Source: Candidatus Poribacteria bacterium
GTDB lineage: Bacteria; Poribacteria; WGA-4E; WGA-3G
DNA: 64,000 nt
NCBI GenBank assembly: GCA_022821725.1
Contig: JAJEDB010000097.1
Coordinates: 1 to 64,000, forward strand
Direction: 5' to 3'
The notes under the pieces: model-generated
Database searches by the model: none
The model's input: the letters and a program-made list of their open reading frames with translations, nothing else
Told to the model about the DNA's origin: nothing
Shown: piece after piece, positions 32,058 to 41,300 of the stretch
Numbering within the stretch: position 1 is the first letter of the stretch
Layout of the letters: every line of letters begins with the position of its first letter
Translations under genes and position numbers: made by a program

Positions 32058-32595
32058 TTAAAAGTCGTAAATCTGGGAGTCCTGCTCTACGAATTACCTC
32101 TTGCAAGCGACGTTCCACGTGTCCAGATTCAACTTCAGCGATTAATGCCTTTAGGACCTCCAGTGCTTTTTTTTCCAGTGCAGCATCAATCGCACCCTGC
32201 TGCACTGCCTCTTCAAACTCGTCTTCGTCCTGAATTTCGTAGGTGCCATCTGGGTTTATCCAAAGGTCTAAGAATAGATCCGTTATTTCAAAACGATTCA
32301 GTTTCCCGTTTGCATCCATGCTCCGCTTAACCGGTTTCATAATGTCACAGTAATAGCCGGTCCATTCGTTCTCCAGGTTATAGACCTTGCCGACATCATA
32401 CCACGACCCTGTAAACACAAACCAGACTGCGGCGAAGTTATCCGCCAAAACCGTCTGACCCTTCTGAACTATCGGTGAGGAGGGCTTAACCCGTTGAGAG
32501 GTAACAATAACCGCATCGTCGAGGTAAAGTAATTCCTGTTGAAAGTGATTGACTCGGTTGGGGGGTCTTTTATAGGTAAGTGTTACAGTTTCCAT
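32041..32595 (-). CDS. DUF402-domain protein
   Basis: A 184-residue protein. The DUF402 core includes VWFVFTGSWYDVGKVYNLENEWTGYYCDIMKPV and DLFLDLWINPDGTYEIQDEDEFEEAV (quoted for recognition in shorter parts: WYDVGKVYN, GYYCDIM, DLFLDLWINPDG, DEDEFEEA). Relatives hydrolyse nucleoside di/triphosphates or bind RNA, using the acidic clusters to hold metal. A longer C-terminal helix follows. An RPT1 core precedes the ATG and its 3' end is also an RPT1 core. Confidence 0.8.
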   Translation of the reverse strand: METVTLTYKRPPNRVNHFQQELLYLDDAVIVTSQRVKPSSPIVQKGQTVLADNFAAVWFVFTGSWYDVGKVYNLENEWTGYYCDIMKPVKRSMDANGKLNRFEITDLFLDLWINPDGTYEIQDEDEFEEAVQQGAIDAALEKKALEVLKALIAEVESGHVERRLQEVIRRAGLPDLRLLTARKN

Positions 32596-32697
32596 TTTTT
32601 AATTTTTCCTTGCGGGAGAACAACGTGCGTTTCAACGTTGACGGGCGTTCCTCAAACCCGCCCTCCACTACGTTACGGGCTACGGGTTTGGGGCTAA
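32596..32697 (-). repeat. RPT1 full unit upstream of the DUF402 gene
   Basis: The minus-strand core at 32596-32614 touches the ATG. The rest includes the inverted cgccctccactacgttacgg and gctacgggtttgg found in the other full units. It fills the 115-bp gap to the homocysteine methyltransferase gene. Confidence 0.8.
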
Positions 32698-32710
32698 CCG
32701 AACCCTGTTA

Positions 32711-33760
32711 CTAACTGCTAAACGACGAAATTGCTTCACGGAAGGCTTTAATATGTGCCGGGGTTGTTCCACAACAGCCTCCTATTAAGTACGCCCCTGC
32801 TTCAATAAGAGTGGGAACATAGCTTGCCATCTCCGTTGGGGTCTGCGTATAGACGGTTTGGAGGTTCTCATCGAGTTTCGGCATGCCAGCATTGGGATAC
32901 GCCATCATCCGTTTACCCGCAATTCCTGTTTCAGTCAGTACCGTGTGTAACTGCTGCGTTCCAGTAATCGCATAAGGCATCCCCGTATGTTCCTCGCGTC
33001 TGGATTCAGCACCGCAGTTCACGCCGAGGATACTCACGGATTCTAAGAGTGAATCGCCTCCCGATAAATCGTTGTTCATGAGAGTATCGATCAGGTCTGC
33101 TGGAGAATTCCCCCAATCGGTTCGGTAGATAATTTTGCCCGTTCGCCGCTCCTTTGTCCATTTGTAAGTCATGTTCACCGCGATGGGGATACCTGTCTCA
33201 CGCGCAACCTCTACAGCGATCGCGGCTTCTTTCGCAGAAAACATCGTTTCAAGGCAGAGAAAATCCACGCCTTCTTCTGCGAGGGTATGGATAACCAATT
33301 TATGCGCTTCTCGCGCATCAGCGTTTGGAATGCCAAAAGTGGTATCTCCGCTGTCGGCTTCAATGGCACCAGGCGAGGGACCCACAGAGCCTGCAATGTA
33401 GACATCTCTGTCGCTCTGTGCGACCGCTGCTTTGGCGTGTTGAACGGCGAGGCGTGTGAGCCGTTTTGCATCGGATAGGTCTTGTCCAGCCATCTCTAAG
33501 TGGAGTGGGGATGCCACGAATGTGTTTGTCCCAATCGCTTCAGCACCTGCCTTGATATACTCCGAGTGAATGTCAATAACAGCAGTCGGGTGTAGGTCGT
33601 TGGCGAGTGCACTGTTGGCGAGTTCTATATCCCGTGCGAATAGCTGCGAACCGAATCCACCGTCATATAAAATCGGTTCATCAGACTTCAAGCGTTCTTG
33701 AAAGTTTTTAATTTTACCTTTTTTTAATTTTACCTTGCGGTTCGGTTCGGTAGGTTTCAA
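32711..33760 (-). CDS. Homocysteine S-methyltransferase-family protein
   Basis: A 349-residue frame from a TTG at 33760. The first 18 residues (KPTEPNRKVKLKKGKI) are translated RPT1 cores. The family sequence begins NFQERLKSDEPILYDGGFGSQL, and no ATG/GTG/TTG lies between, so the repeat supplies the start or a rare ATT is used. The fold is a betaine/homocysteine-methyltransferase TIM barrel with zinc cysteines in GVNCGAES and GGCCGTTPAHI. It transfers a methyl group to homocysteine or a related thiol. The neighbours supply a corrinoid protein and its reactivator. Confidence 0.9.
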   Translation of the reverse strand: MKPTEPNRKVKLKKGKIKNFQERLKSDEPILYDGGFGSQLFARDIELANSALANDLHPTAVIDIHSEYIKAGAEAIGTNTFVASPLHLEMAGQDLSDAKRLTRLAVQHAKAAVAQSDRDVYIAGSVGPSPGAIEADSGDTTFGIPNADAREAHKLVIHTLAEEGVDFLCLETMFSAKEAAIAVEVARETGIPIAVNMTYKWTKERRTGKIIYRTDWGNSPADLIDTLMNNDLSGGDSLLESVSILGVNCGAESRREEHTGMPYAITGTQQLHTVLTETGIAGKRMMAYPNAGMPKLDENLQTVYTQTPTEMASYVPTLIEAGAYLIGGCCGTTPAHIKAFREAISSFSS

Positions 33761-33832
33761 GTTTGAAGTGCCTTTCCGTATATCCGCCTGCGTGTTTTTG
33801 CTTGGGCATTTCTGCGTATTGTTGCAGGCTCA
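33703..33832 (-). repeat. RPT1 unit with duplicated core at the methyltransferase start
   Basis: AAGGTAAAATTAAAAA occurs twice in a row on the minus strand (33703-33741), followed by ggtttcaagtttgaagtgcc, gcttgggcatttctgcg and tgcaggct, the full-unit sequence. The rest of the gap to 33937 shows no feature beyond a short tccttgcaagccgctatagg-like stretch. Confidence 0.75.
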
Positions 33833-33937
33833 CGGTTGTGTCCTATGCCAGCCCCTGCGCGTGAGCGGAGCAGAGCGCATTGTCCTGCAAGCCGCTATAG
33901 GCTTGCCCCTAAAAACCATAAATCAAAAACCATTACA

Positions 33938-35833
33938 TTACAATGTTAGAGGCATCGGTTTGAATTGGCAGCCTTCCACGAATACATCAAAGAAATCGGG
34001 GGTTGTCTCTAATTCAATATGTTCAATATTGTCGACAAACGCTTCAATATGAGCGCGCTTTTGATCAGAGAGGAGGACAGCCGTCGCGCCTGCCACCGCT
34101 GCGTTACCGATCTTAACGACATTCGTTTCTGGGACAGGGGCGAGAAATCCGATTTCAATAGCATCTTGTAGGTTAACGTAATTGGCGAAACCCCCCGCTA
34201 AAAAAAGCGTCTTAATGTCTTCAGGAACACAGCCGAAGTGCCGCAGAACGATATATTGTCCACAATAATTTGCCGCCTTTGCTTGCGCCAAATTGCTGGC
34301 ATCCTCGCGTGAGAAGGTGATACCGTGTTCCGGCAAAAGGGACATGATGCGTTGTTTTCTATCTGCAAATACGCCTTTCGGACTCATCTGGTCGTTCCGA
34401 CGCAGCTCAGCGAGGAGTGAAATCAACCCAGAACCGCATAACCCTTGGGGTGTCTCATTATCAATTGTCTCACAATTGAAATGACCTTCGTTCCATTTCA
34501 CAGACTCAATCGCACCCGGGTAAGCGGGCATTCCGTATTCAATGCCGCCGCCTTCAAATGCAGGACCCGCAGGACATGACGCAGCGACCATCCGTTCCGC
34601 ATTTCCGACAACGACCTCTGTATTCGTCCCGACATCCACCAACATAATCACCTCATCCTGCGCAGGGATATCGATCGAGACTAAATCCGCCGCAACATCT
34701 GCCCCGACATGGCTCGCAATCAGCGGTAAACTGTAGACCATCGCTTTCGGATTCGCACGAATACCCAAGCGACGCACTTTTTCAGTAAGAGAAGTAGTTG
34801 CGCGGGTCCCGTCCCGATACGCATGCTCAATCAGAGATTTATACGGCTTTTGACCAATGCTCTGAACATCCTGTTTAAAGAAGATATCGCGCATCGTTGT
34901 GTTGCCAGCAACCACGATTTCATAAATCTCCTGACGGACGAAATTGTGGCGTTCGCACATCTCCATGATTTCGCTGTTGAGTGCCGCAATCAACGAGCGT
35001 CGGAGTTCTCCCTGAAATTCACCGTCGTAGGAGATGCGGTTCATGATGTCGCTACCCCCGAAACGCTGTGGGTTTTCAAAGGAACTCACAGAAACCGTTT
35101 TCCCATTCTCTAAATCAACCAGATTCGCTACCACTGTCGTGGTGCCGATGTCCAAGGCGAGTCCGTAGAGATGTCCGCGGTAACGGTCGATAGGCTCGTC
35201 ATTGTAATAGACGACCCCCTCGCGGTGGGTAACCCGTGGATCTAATTTGAACTCACTCCCCTCCGTCGTAACGGTATGCGTCAAGATTCTTGGGGTGCGT
35301 CGAAGGGGTGTGAACTCAATCTCTTTGTCAATGTCAAGAACAACTGCTTGGCAGGCGAGACGGTAGTTATCTCTGAGGAAGGCTTCTGCTTCATTTGGCG
35401 GTTGAAGGCTGTCCATACCCCGCTTAATCTCAACAATACACTCGTGGCACTGTCCGGTTCGGAAGCAAGAGGTGGGGACTTGGACGGTTAAATCGTCTGC
35501 GTAATCAAAAACGGTTTTCCCAGGCGTGAGTTGATATGACTGTCCGTCGCACGTAATTGTGCCGGTGCTGTGTGTGTCTGTGGGTTGCCCTGAAGCGTCA
35601 GTCTCCCACGCGCTGCGGTAATCTAACTTATCGTCTCCGACGCACAAAAGCCCGGTGCCTTCATCAATCTTTCGCTGATTTCTGCAGCCGAACTTCGCGG
35701 TGCACTGGTCAAAGCGATTTTTATAGGGACACCGATACGTCGATTGTTCATCTGCATGGACAACCAGCTCTTCAAAAATCTGTGTGATTTTATTGAGGCG
35801 TTTCTCGTATTCAACTTTATCTATTTTTTTCAT
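33938..35833 (-). CDS. Corrinoid activation/regeneration protein (RACo/RamA-like, ferredoxin + ASKHA)
   Basis: A 631-residue protein. A short cysteine-rich N-terminal region (CPYKNRFDQC, FGC) precedes a plant-type [2Fe-2S] domain with C-x5-C-x2-C (CFRTGQCHEC) and a fourth cysteine in RLACQ. The ATP-binding ASKHA domain follows (LALDIGTTTVVANLVDL, VVAGNTTMRDIFF, LVDVGTNTEVVVGN, GLCGSGLISLLAEL, LAGGFANYVN). This family reduces inactive Co(II) corrinoid to Co(I) using ATP. It lies between the corrinoid protein and the methyltransferase, as in methyl-transfer operons. The extra cysteine-rich N-terminus is uncommon. An RPT1 core precedes the ATG. Confidence 0.9.
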   Translation of the reverse strand: MKKIDKVEYEKRLNKITQIFEELVVHADEQSTYRCPYKNRFDQCTAKFGCRNQRKIDEGTGLLCVGDDKLDYRSAWETDASGQPTDTHSTGTITCDGQSYQLTPGKTVFDYADDLTVQVPTSCFRTGQCHECIVEIKRGMDSLQPPNEAEAFLRDNYRLACQAVVLDIDKEIEFTPLRRTPRILTHTVTTEGSEFKLDPRVTHREGVVYYNDEPIDRYRGHLYGLALDIGTTTVVANLVDLENGKTVSVSSFENPQRFGGSDIMNRISYDGEFQGELRRSLIAALNSEIMEMCERHNFVRQEIYEIVVAGNTTMRDIFFKQDVQSIGQKPYKSLIEHAYRDGTRATTSLTEKVRRLGIRANPKAMVYSLPLIASHVGADVAADLVSIDIPAQDEVIMLVDVGTNTEVVVGNAERMVAASCPAGPAFEGGGIEYGMPAYPGAIESVKWNEGHFNCETIDNETPQGLCGSGLISLLAELRRNDQMSPKGVFADRKQRIMSLLPEHGITFSREDASNLAQAKAANYCGQYIVLRHFGCVPEDIKTLFLAGGFANYVNLQDAIEIGFLAPVPETNVVKIGNAAVAGATAVLLSDQKRAHIEAFVDNIEHIELETTPDFFDVFVEGCQFKPMPLTL

Positions 35834-35935
35834 CTTTTTAATTTACCTTGCGGTTAACTGACGGGGGTTTGGGTTTTGGCGTACTATTCTCATGAGTCGC
35901 CCTCCATTTCATTCCATAAACACCCAAGCAAAAAC
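35834..35935 (-). repeat. RPT1 unit between corrinoid-protein and activator genes
   Basis: The core CCGCAAGGTAAATTAAAAAG touches the activator ATG. The tail carries gggtttgggttttggcgtac and tcgccctccatttcattcc like other units. Confidence 0.7.
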
Positions 35936-35983
35936 ACTTGTTTTTTTAAACTTTCATTGGCGATGAGCCTCTCTCACAATGTA

Positions 35984-36742
35984 TTACCATTCTTCGTTGG
36001 GTTCCTCAAGGAATTGTTTGGCAAGGGCGACACATGCCAGTGCGTCTTTGCCATACCCATCAGCACCCATGTCATCGGCAAAGGTCTGTGTAACTGGGGC
36101 ACCCCCTACCATAATTCTCACTTCTTCCCGCAAGTCTTCATCAATAAAAGCGTCAATCGTCTTTCCCATATTCGGCATTGTCGTCGTGAGGAGTGCCGAC
36201 ATCCCGAGGATCGGTGCTTCATGTTCCTCAACGGCATCAATGAACTCGTCCTCAGAGGTATCAACCCCTAAATCGTGGACCACGAAACCTGCACCCCGCA
36301 ACATCATGATGCACAAATTCTTGCCAATGTCGTGTAGGTCACCCTTGACGGTTCCCATAATCACCGTCCCGATCGGTTCAATACCGGAATCCGAGAGAAT
36401 CGGTTCGATATGCGTCATACCTGCCTTCATTGCCCGAGCGCACGCCAAAACTTCCGGCACAAAAATGAAGTTTTCACGGAACTTGATGCCAACGATCCCC
36501 ATCCCAGCGATGAGACCGTCATCCATAATTTCTAACGCTTCTGTGCCTTCTTCCAGTGCCGCTTCCGTCAATTCATCGACGGTGTGATGATCACCATCAA
36601 TCAGCGCAGCCGCGATAGTTTGCATAGCAGGGGTCGCTTGTGCGAACATCTCAATAGTGCGTGCTATCTCATCGGGTTCTTCCAGGAACTCTTCGATCTC
36701 TTCCCGGATAAATTCGTTTGCGATGTCATTAATTGATGCCAC
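35984..36742 (-). CDS. Corrinoid (B12-binding) methyltransferase protein
   Basis: A 252-residue protein with the MtaC/MtbC layout: helical cap domain at about 1-120 (ALIDGDHHTVDELTEAALEEG), then the B12-binding Rossmann domain with D135-x-H137-x-x-G140 (GDLHDIGKN), GMSALLTTT and IMVGGAPV. H137 is the lower axial ligand of cobalt. GTG start at 36742 after GAGGAGG. It carries the methyl group between a donor-specific methyltransferase (not in this window) and the acceptor, probably the homocysteine methyltransferase downstream. Confidence 0.95.
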   Translation of the reverse strand: MASINDIANEFIREEIEEFLEEPDEIARTIEMFAQATPAMQTIAAALIDGDHHTVDELTEAALEEGTEALEIMDDGLIAGMGIVGIKFRENFIFVPEVLACARAMKAGMTHIEPILSDSGIEPIGTVIMGTVKGDLHDIGKNLCIMMLRGAGFVVHDLGVDTSEDEFIDAVEEHEAPILGMSALLTTTMPNMGKTIDAFIDEDLREEVRIMVGGAPVTQTFADDMGADGYGKDALACVALAKQFLEEPNEEW

Positions 36743-36955
36743 GATTTTTGAATCCTCCTCAAGAATTCAATGATACCATACTCCCGAAAAAATAACAAAT
36801 GAATTTTACTCCCAGGGTGTGTAAAGATTTTGCTGATGGTCTGAATCGCTGATGACACGAATTTCGCGGATTTTTTGGGAGGCTGTGAGTGTTTGTCGCC
36901 TGAATCAGGGTTTTCAGGATTTTAGGATTTGCAGGAAAATCGAAAGCGCGTTTCT

Positions 36956-37141
36956 CTAATCAATTGCCTCGGCCTCGTCTGGTGACAGATTCTGACCTGA
37001 TTTGAGATTGACCTGAAATTCCACCTCGTGGGTGTTGTCCCAATAGTCAGCGAGACTATGCGTATCCCAAAATTCGCCTATCTCCTCTGGGATAGCATCG
37101 GGAGGGGGTATTGGATCTCGTTTTTTATTTTTGTCTTCCAT
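36956..37141 (-). CDS. CopG-family (BrnA-like) antitoxin
   Basis: A 61-residue protein with IPEEIGEFWDTHSLADYWD followed by HEVEFQVNLK, typical of short CopG-type antitoxins whose partner is usually a BrnT-like toxin. No toxin gene is adjacent, so it is an orphan or the toxin has been lost. AAGGAATT precedes the ATG. The 213 bp before it up to 36742 hold nothing I can name. Confidence 0.7.
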   Translation of the reverse strand: MEDKNKKRDPIPPPDAIPEEIGEFWDTHSLADYWDNTHEVEFQVNLKSGQNLSPDEAEAID

Positions 37142-37265
37142 AATTCCTTGGCTCCGTTCTGGTCATATATTTTTCCCGGTTCTTTTTCCTTGCAGCAATA
37201 TACCACATCGTCTGGCATCTTTGCAACATTTTGGCTGCTATACATTTAGTATCGCCCTATGTTCT

Positions 37266-37904
37266 TTAGAAATTTTGCCGCATCGGGATAGCTATTGCCA
37301 ATTCGTTTCGTAAAGCTTCGATCTCTTCGGATAGGAAAGAGAGCAAGCGTTGCATTATCGGAGTGGCATCGTCTACTGGGCGCGCCTCAACTGCACGCTC
37401 GAGTTCCTCTCGCAATTGATAGGCTTCATTGAATCGTGCCCACTTTTGGGTCCGATCACGACGGTGTTGCCGCAGCCATGCACGGTTCAGACGCAGTGTG
37501 GAAACATGGTATTCACCACAAGTTGTAAGTGGCTGAAGTAAACCATCGTCAGATTCAACGAAATGAACTCCAACGTCTTGTTCGCGACACGGATCTGCAA
37601 AGCGATATCCCTGACGAAGTTGTTCGCTTGTCGGCCATCTGTCATGTTTTATCATATTGCACGGAATGCAAACCCAATAAAGATTGGTGTAGTCATTGAT
37701 AGGTCCGCCTCTGCTTCTTGGTTTGAAGTGGTCAATGCAAAAGGCCTGGGGGCCGCCTTTCATTTGTTCGTGAATACCGCAATAAGCACAACGAAAATCA
37801 AAGTCTCTGCGTAGATAAGGCACAGCGTTTCGATATCCAGTCCTGCCTTGCATCACAGGTGGGAATTCTCGTCGGCGGATACGAGGTGATGTTTTTTGAT
37901 TCAC
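37266..37904 (-). CDS. HNH endonuclease
   Basis: A 212-residue protein with a clear HNH module: CAYCG and CIPCN zinc knuckle cysteines, catalytic histidine in CIDHFKPRSRGG, asparagine in YTNLYWVC, and a last histidine in KHDRWP. The C-terminal half is helical with no known domain. GTG start overlapping the upstream stop (GTGA), so it is coupled to the Phd-like gene. This arrangement recalls a restriction or toxin-antitoxin pair, with the nuclease second. The target is unknown. Confidence 0.85.
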   Translation of the reverse strand: MNQKTSPRIRRREFPPVMQGRTGYRNAVPYLRRDFDFRCAYCGIHEQMKGGPQAFCIDHFKPRSRGGPINDYTNLYWVCIPCNMIKHDRWPTSEQLRQGYRFADPCREQDVGVHFVESDDGLLQPLTTCGEYHVSTLRLNRAWLRQHRRDRTQKWARFNEAYQLREELERAVEARPVDDATPIMQRLLSFLSEEIEALRNELAIAIPMRQNF

Positions 37905-38320
37905 ATCAATTCCTTCAATTCGCGCAGTTTGGTAACAACCTCTTCAAATCTCTGCTTCCAATTTTCATCTTGCAAGGCGGCATGCTTCTGCATTGACTGT
38001 ATGAGCGGTTGTGCTGCTTCAACGTCGTTAAGCTGCTGGTCTACCTCTGCCAACTTCACCTCTTCCTCGGGCGTTAGACCTGTAGAGAATTTCTTATCAA
38101 GCAACTTATGATAAGCCTCAAGCAGGTCCGCGGGGAGCTCGTAATCAAAGGCGTTTTCATCCTGATTAGGATGCCATTTGCGATACTCATCCATCGGGAC
38201 AATCGCTGCCACAGGCTTCCCATTGTGTTCAAGGACAAGGCTTTCATGACCTTCCCAATTTGCCCGAAGCAAGTTCTCAATTTGAGGTGGAAGTTGTTCC
38301 AATGAAATTGTTTTGTTCAT
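37901..38320 (-). CDS. Phd-like partner protein of the HNH nuclease
   Basis: A 139-residue protein. ESLVLEHNGKPVAAIVPMDEYRKW is the pattern of Phd/YefM-type antitoxins; the C-terminal half is an extended acidic helix pair. AAGGAGA precedes the ATG. A -10 box TATAAT lies on the minus strand at 38358-38363, overlapping the stop of the restriction-modification gene, so this operon probably has its own promoter. Role as antidote to the HNH protein is an inference from overlap and order. Confidence 0.7.
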   Translation of the reverse strand: MNKTISLEQLPPQIENLLRANWEGHESLVLEHNGKPVAAIVPMDEYRKWHPNQDENAFDYELPADLLEAYHKLLDKKFSTGLTPEEEVKLAEVDQQLNDVEAAQPLIQSMQKHAALQDENWKQRFEEVVTKLRELKELM

Positions 38321-38358
38321 GCGGGTATCTCCTTTTGAAATAGCATCTTTAGTTTTTA

Positions 38359-41300
38359 TTATACCATGTTTGTTCGAGGGCTTACCATGTCTTCTACGAT
38401 GGTATCAGAAAATCGAGATTCGGGGAGCGCGCTAACAATAGCCATCGTTTCTAAACTGACTGTGATTACCTGTCCAATCAAACGGAGGATATACTCTGGA
38501 TCTTCCTTACGATTCGGATCGTTGACGATATCGCTTCGTTTGTCTACCTTGACGCGATACTGATCCACGACCCACTCCAGTGCAGATCGGTTGCCTAACC
38601 GATAATCAAACACCTCCAGAGGGATGCCCTCTAATGTGAGAAAATCATTATATTTCAGACACGTCTTGTCTTTGGAGAATTTCATCCGTTCTACAGACAA
38701 ATCTACTTGCGTCCCGGGGGTTTCGATCGGATTGAGTTTATCGTATTCGGGCTGTGATTCGTAGTTGATGTGGATATCTGCTAACCGCGCACCTGCCTTC
38801 GCAAATCCCCAGAAGTCTTCGGCAAAAGGGATATGCGGTAAATCGCGCTTGAGGTTTTCCTTATATCGTTCGCGATACTCAGGATGATGGAGGAGTCCGT
38901 ATGTATAGTGGAAGATGTCCGACTTGGTGATAGGGTCATCTCGGTAACGCGTGCGGAATTGTGACAGTGCCCAATCGGTAATATTTTCTCGACGATTTCC
39001 GCCATTTTCGTCGTAGGTGTAAAATGGAAAGCATTGTGTTGGGGATCCAAAACCACCTGCCATAACATTCACAGGAATGCAATCACTCATTAAACAGGCA
39101 AATGGTCTTTCTGGAGTCATATTAACACAAATAATCCGGTTTTCCTTTTCAGTATGCTGTATTGGAAGGATGTAAGGGAACATATAAACACGCTCATTCA
39201 GCACTCTGTCAAAAAACAGATTTGTTTTTGTAAACGGGCGGTAGAGGGAGTGGCGCAATTTTGATTCAGCAAACTCTGTGAGTTGTCCGCTTCTCAGTTT
39301 GCGTTTTAAGCCTTCACTCCAACTGATTTTCTGAGGATCCGAATCTACGAAATCATTAAGATTCACTCCCGATTTGTTTTTTGTTCCCACCCACTCAAGC
39401 GTCTGAGCATTGTAAGACTTTATCATCCGTTGAACGTTTTCAGTAAGAGAAATTGGGTTGAAGTTGTAGACCCAGGCATCCCGATTTGTTGATACACCGA
39501 GGCTGTAGATCTTGAAAAGCGTTCCCTCTACATCACCCTCACTCGCTTTTGCAATCTTATTTCCCATCGGAATGAAGGTGTCAAAGTCAACGTGAAGTCC
39601 ATCCGTGAGCCATGTATGCCGTTTATCAGGTGTTAATTCTCTCCATTCCAAATTGCCGGCGTGCTGCTTTTCCTCCAAAAACGCAAACGTTCGTTCTTTA
39701 CGTAGATCTGCCGTTTCGTCGTTATAGAAGATACGCGCTGGCAACCCTTGATTTTGTTTTGATTTTATGAGGATATTAATACTCACCCCAACCTGAATGC
39801 CGAATACATTGGAATCTCCCGACTGTCCCTTACGGATATTTCCACCTAAATCTAAAATATAGAGCGTGTCAAACTCTTCGGAGAGGTGTTTCCGCATCCC
39901 ATCAAACATCTGTGCGTCGATAAAACTGTTGTTCGTTATGAATGTGACAATACCCTCGTCGCCAATTTTATCCATTGCCCATCGGAATGCCTTAACGTAC
40001 GGGTCATAGAGTTTGTTTTTCGATTGGGCATTAGAGTCCGCAGCAAAGGTGTCCCGGATGCGACCATCAACACCCGCATGAGGCTTATTTTTGTTGTTAT
40101 CGTTCTCGTTAGTCTGTCTGGCATTATAGGGTGGATTCCCGATAACAACGAACATTGGGACCTCTTTCTGCTCCTCAACCCGCAGCGTATTCTCCGGCGT
40201 AAAATAGGTGAACTCCCCTGTTTGGTGGGGTGCGTCCATCAGACCGAACGTATCAAACGTATCCACAAAACAGATATGTGGAAAGGGTTCATAATTGCCG
40301 GTCCTCTCAAAATAGGCGTGTTCAATGTTGAGGCTGGCGATGTAATAGGGCAGCAGCATCACTTCGTTGCAGTGGAGCTCCTCACGGTATTTCTGCGGCA
40401 ATCGCCGTCCCTGAATTTCTTGCATCAGGCGGACGATGAAGTTGCCGGTGCCAACAAACGGATCGATAATGTGAACTCCCATATCCGAAAGCGAGCGTCC
40501 GAATTCGGTTGTGAGAACGTGCTCAACGCTTTTCACCATGAAATCGACGATCGGTTGTGGCGTGTAGACGATACCGTGTGTATCGGCAATATCGACAGAG
40601 AAGCCTTGAAAAAACTGCTCGTAGACGGTATTGAGGAATGCCTGTTTCTGTGAGAAATCGGTGATAGTGGCGGCGGTTTTCTCAATCGCAACATAGAACG
40701 GATCCAGAGGACGGAGGAACTCGGAACGGCTCGGAGAACGATGGGTAAGGATCTGGATAACTTTCTCAATTTCTTGGGCGATGATGTTCCTGTTCGTAAA
40801 ATCGGGATTGTCAAAGACGGTGCGGAAAATTCGCTCGGTGAGGAGATGTTGAATGAGCATTTCTTTGACCTGTGCCTCGGTAAGGTTTGGGTCAATAGAA
40901 GCTCGGCACTGTTGATGGAAACTCTGAAAGGCGTGTCGGAATTCGGGATTGTCCTGCATTTCGGTCTCAATGCGCTTTGCGACACCACGCCCTAACACTG
41001 GGACCTTTTCTTTGAATTCTTCAACAGCGGCATACCAATCGACGATATTTTCTTCCCGATACGCGAAGAAGGTGTTTAGCAGATTGATGAGGTTGCTCGG
41101 ATCCGTGAGGTTTACATCGAGTCGGAGATGTCCGTTTTGGTAGAGGAGTGCTTGGGTCGGCGATTGAATGATGATATTTTTAAATGGATACCCCGCTTCC
41201 GACTTCTTCCGTGCTTCTGTCGGAAGATCGTCGTGTGTATCTTTTGCTTCCCAGTGTCCGTGTGGCAAGTCAAACGCATCAACGACTTCGCCATCTATCT

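Noticed and set aside
39886..40653. 255-codon frame antisense to the restriction-modification gene
   Set aside because: The sense strand codes a complete methyltransferase domain with catalytic motifs here; the antisense translation has none.
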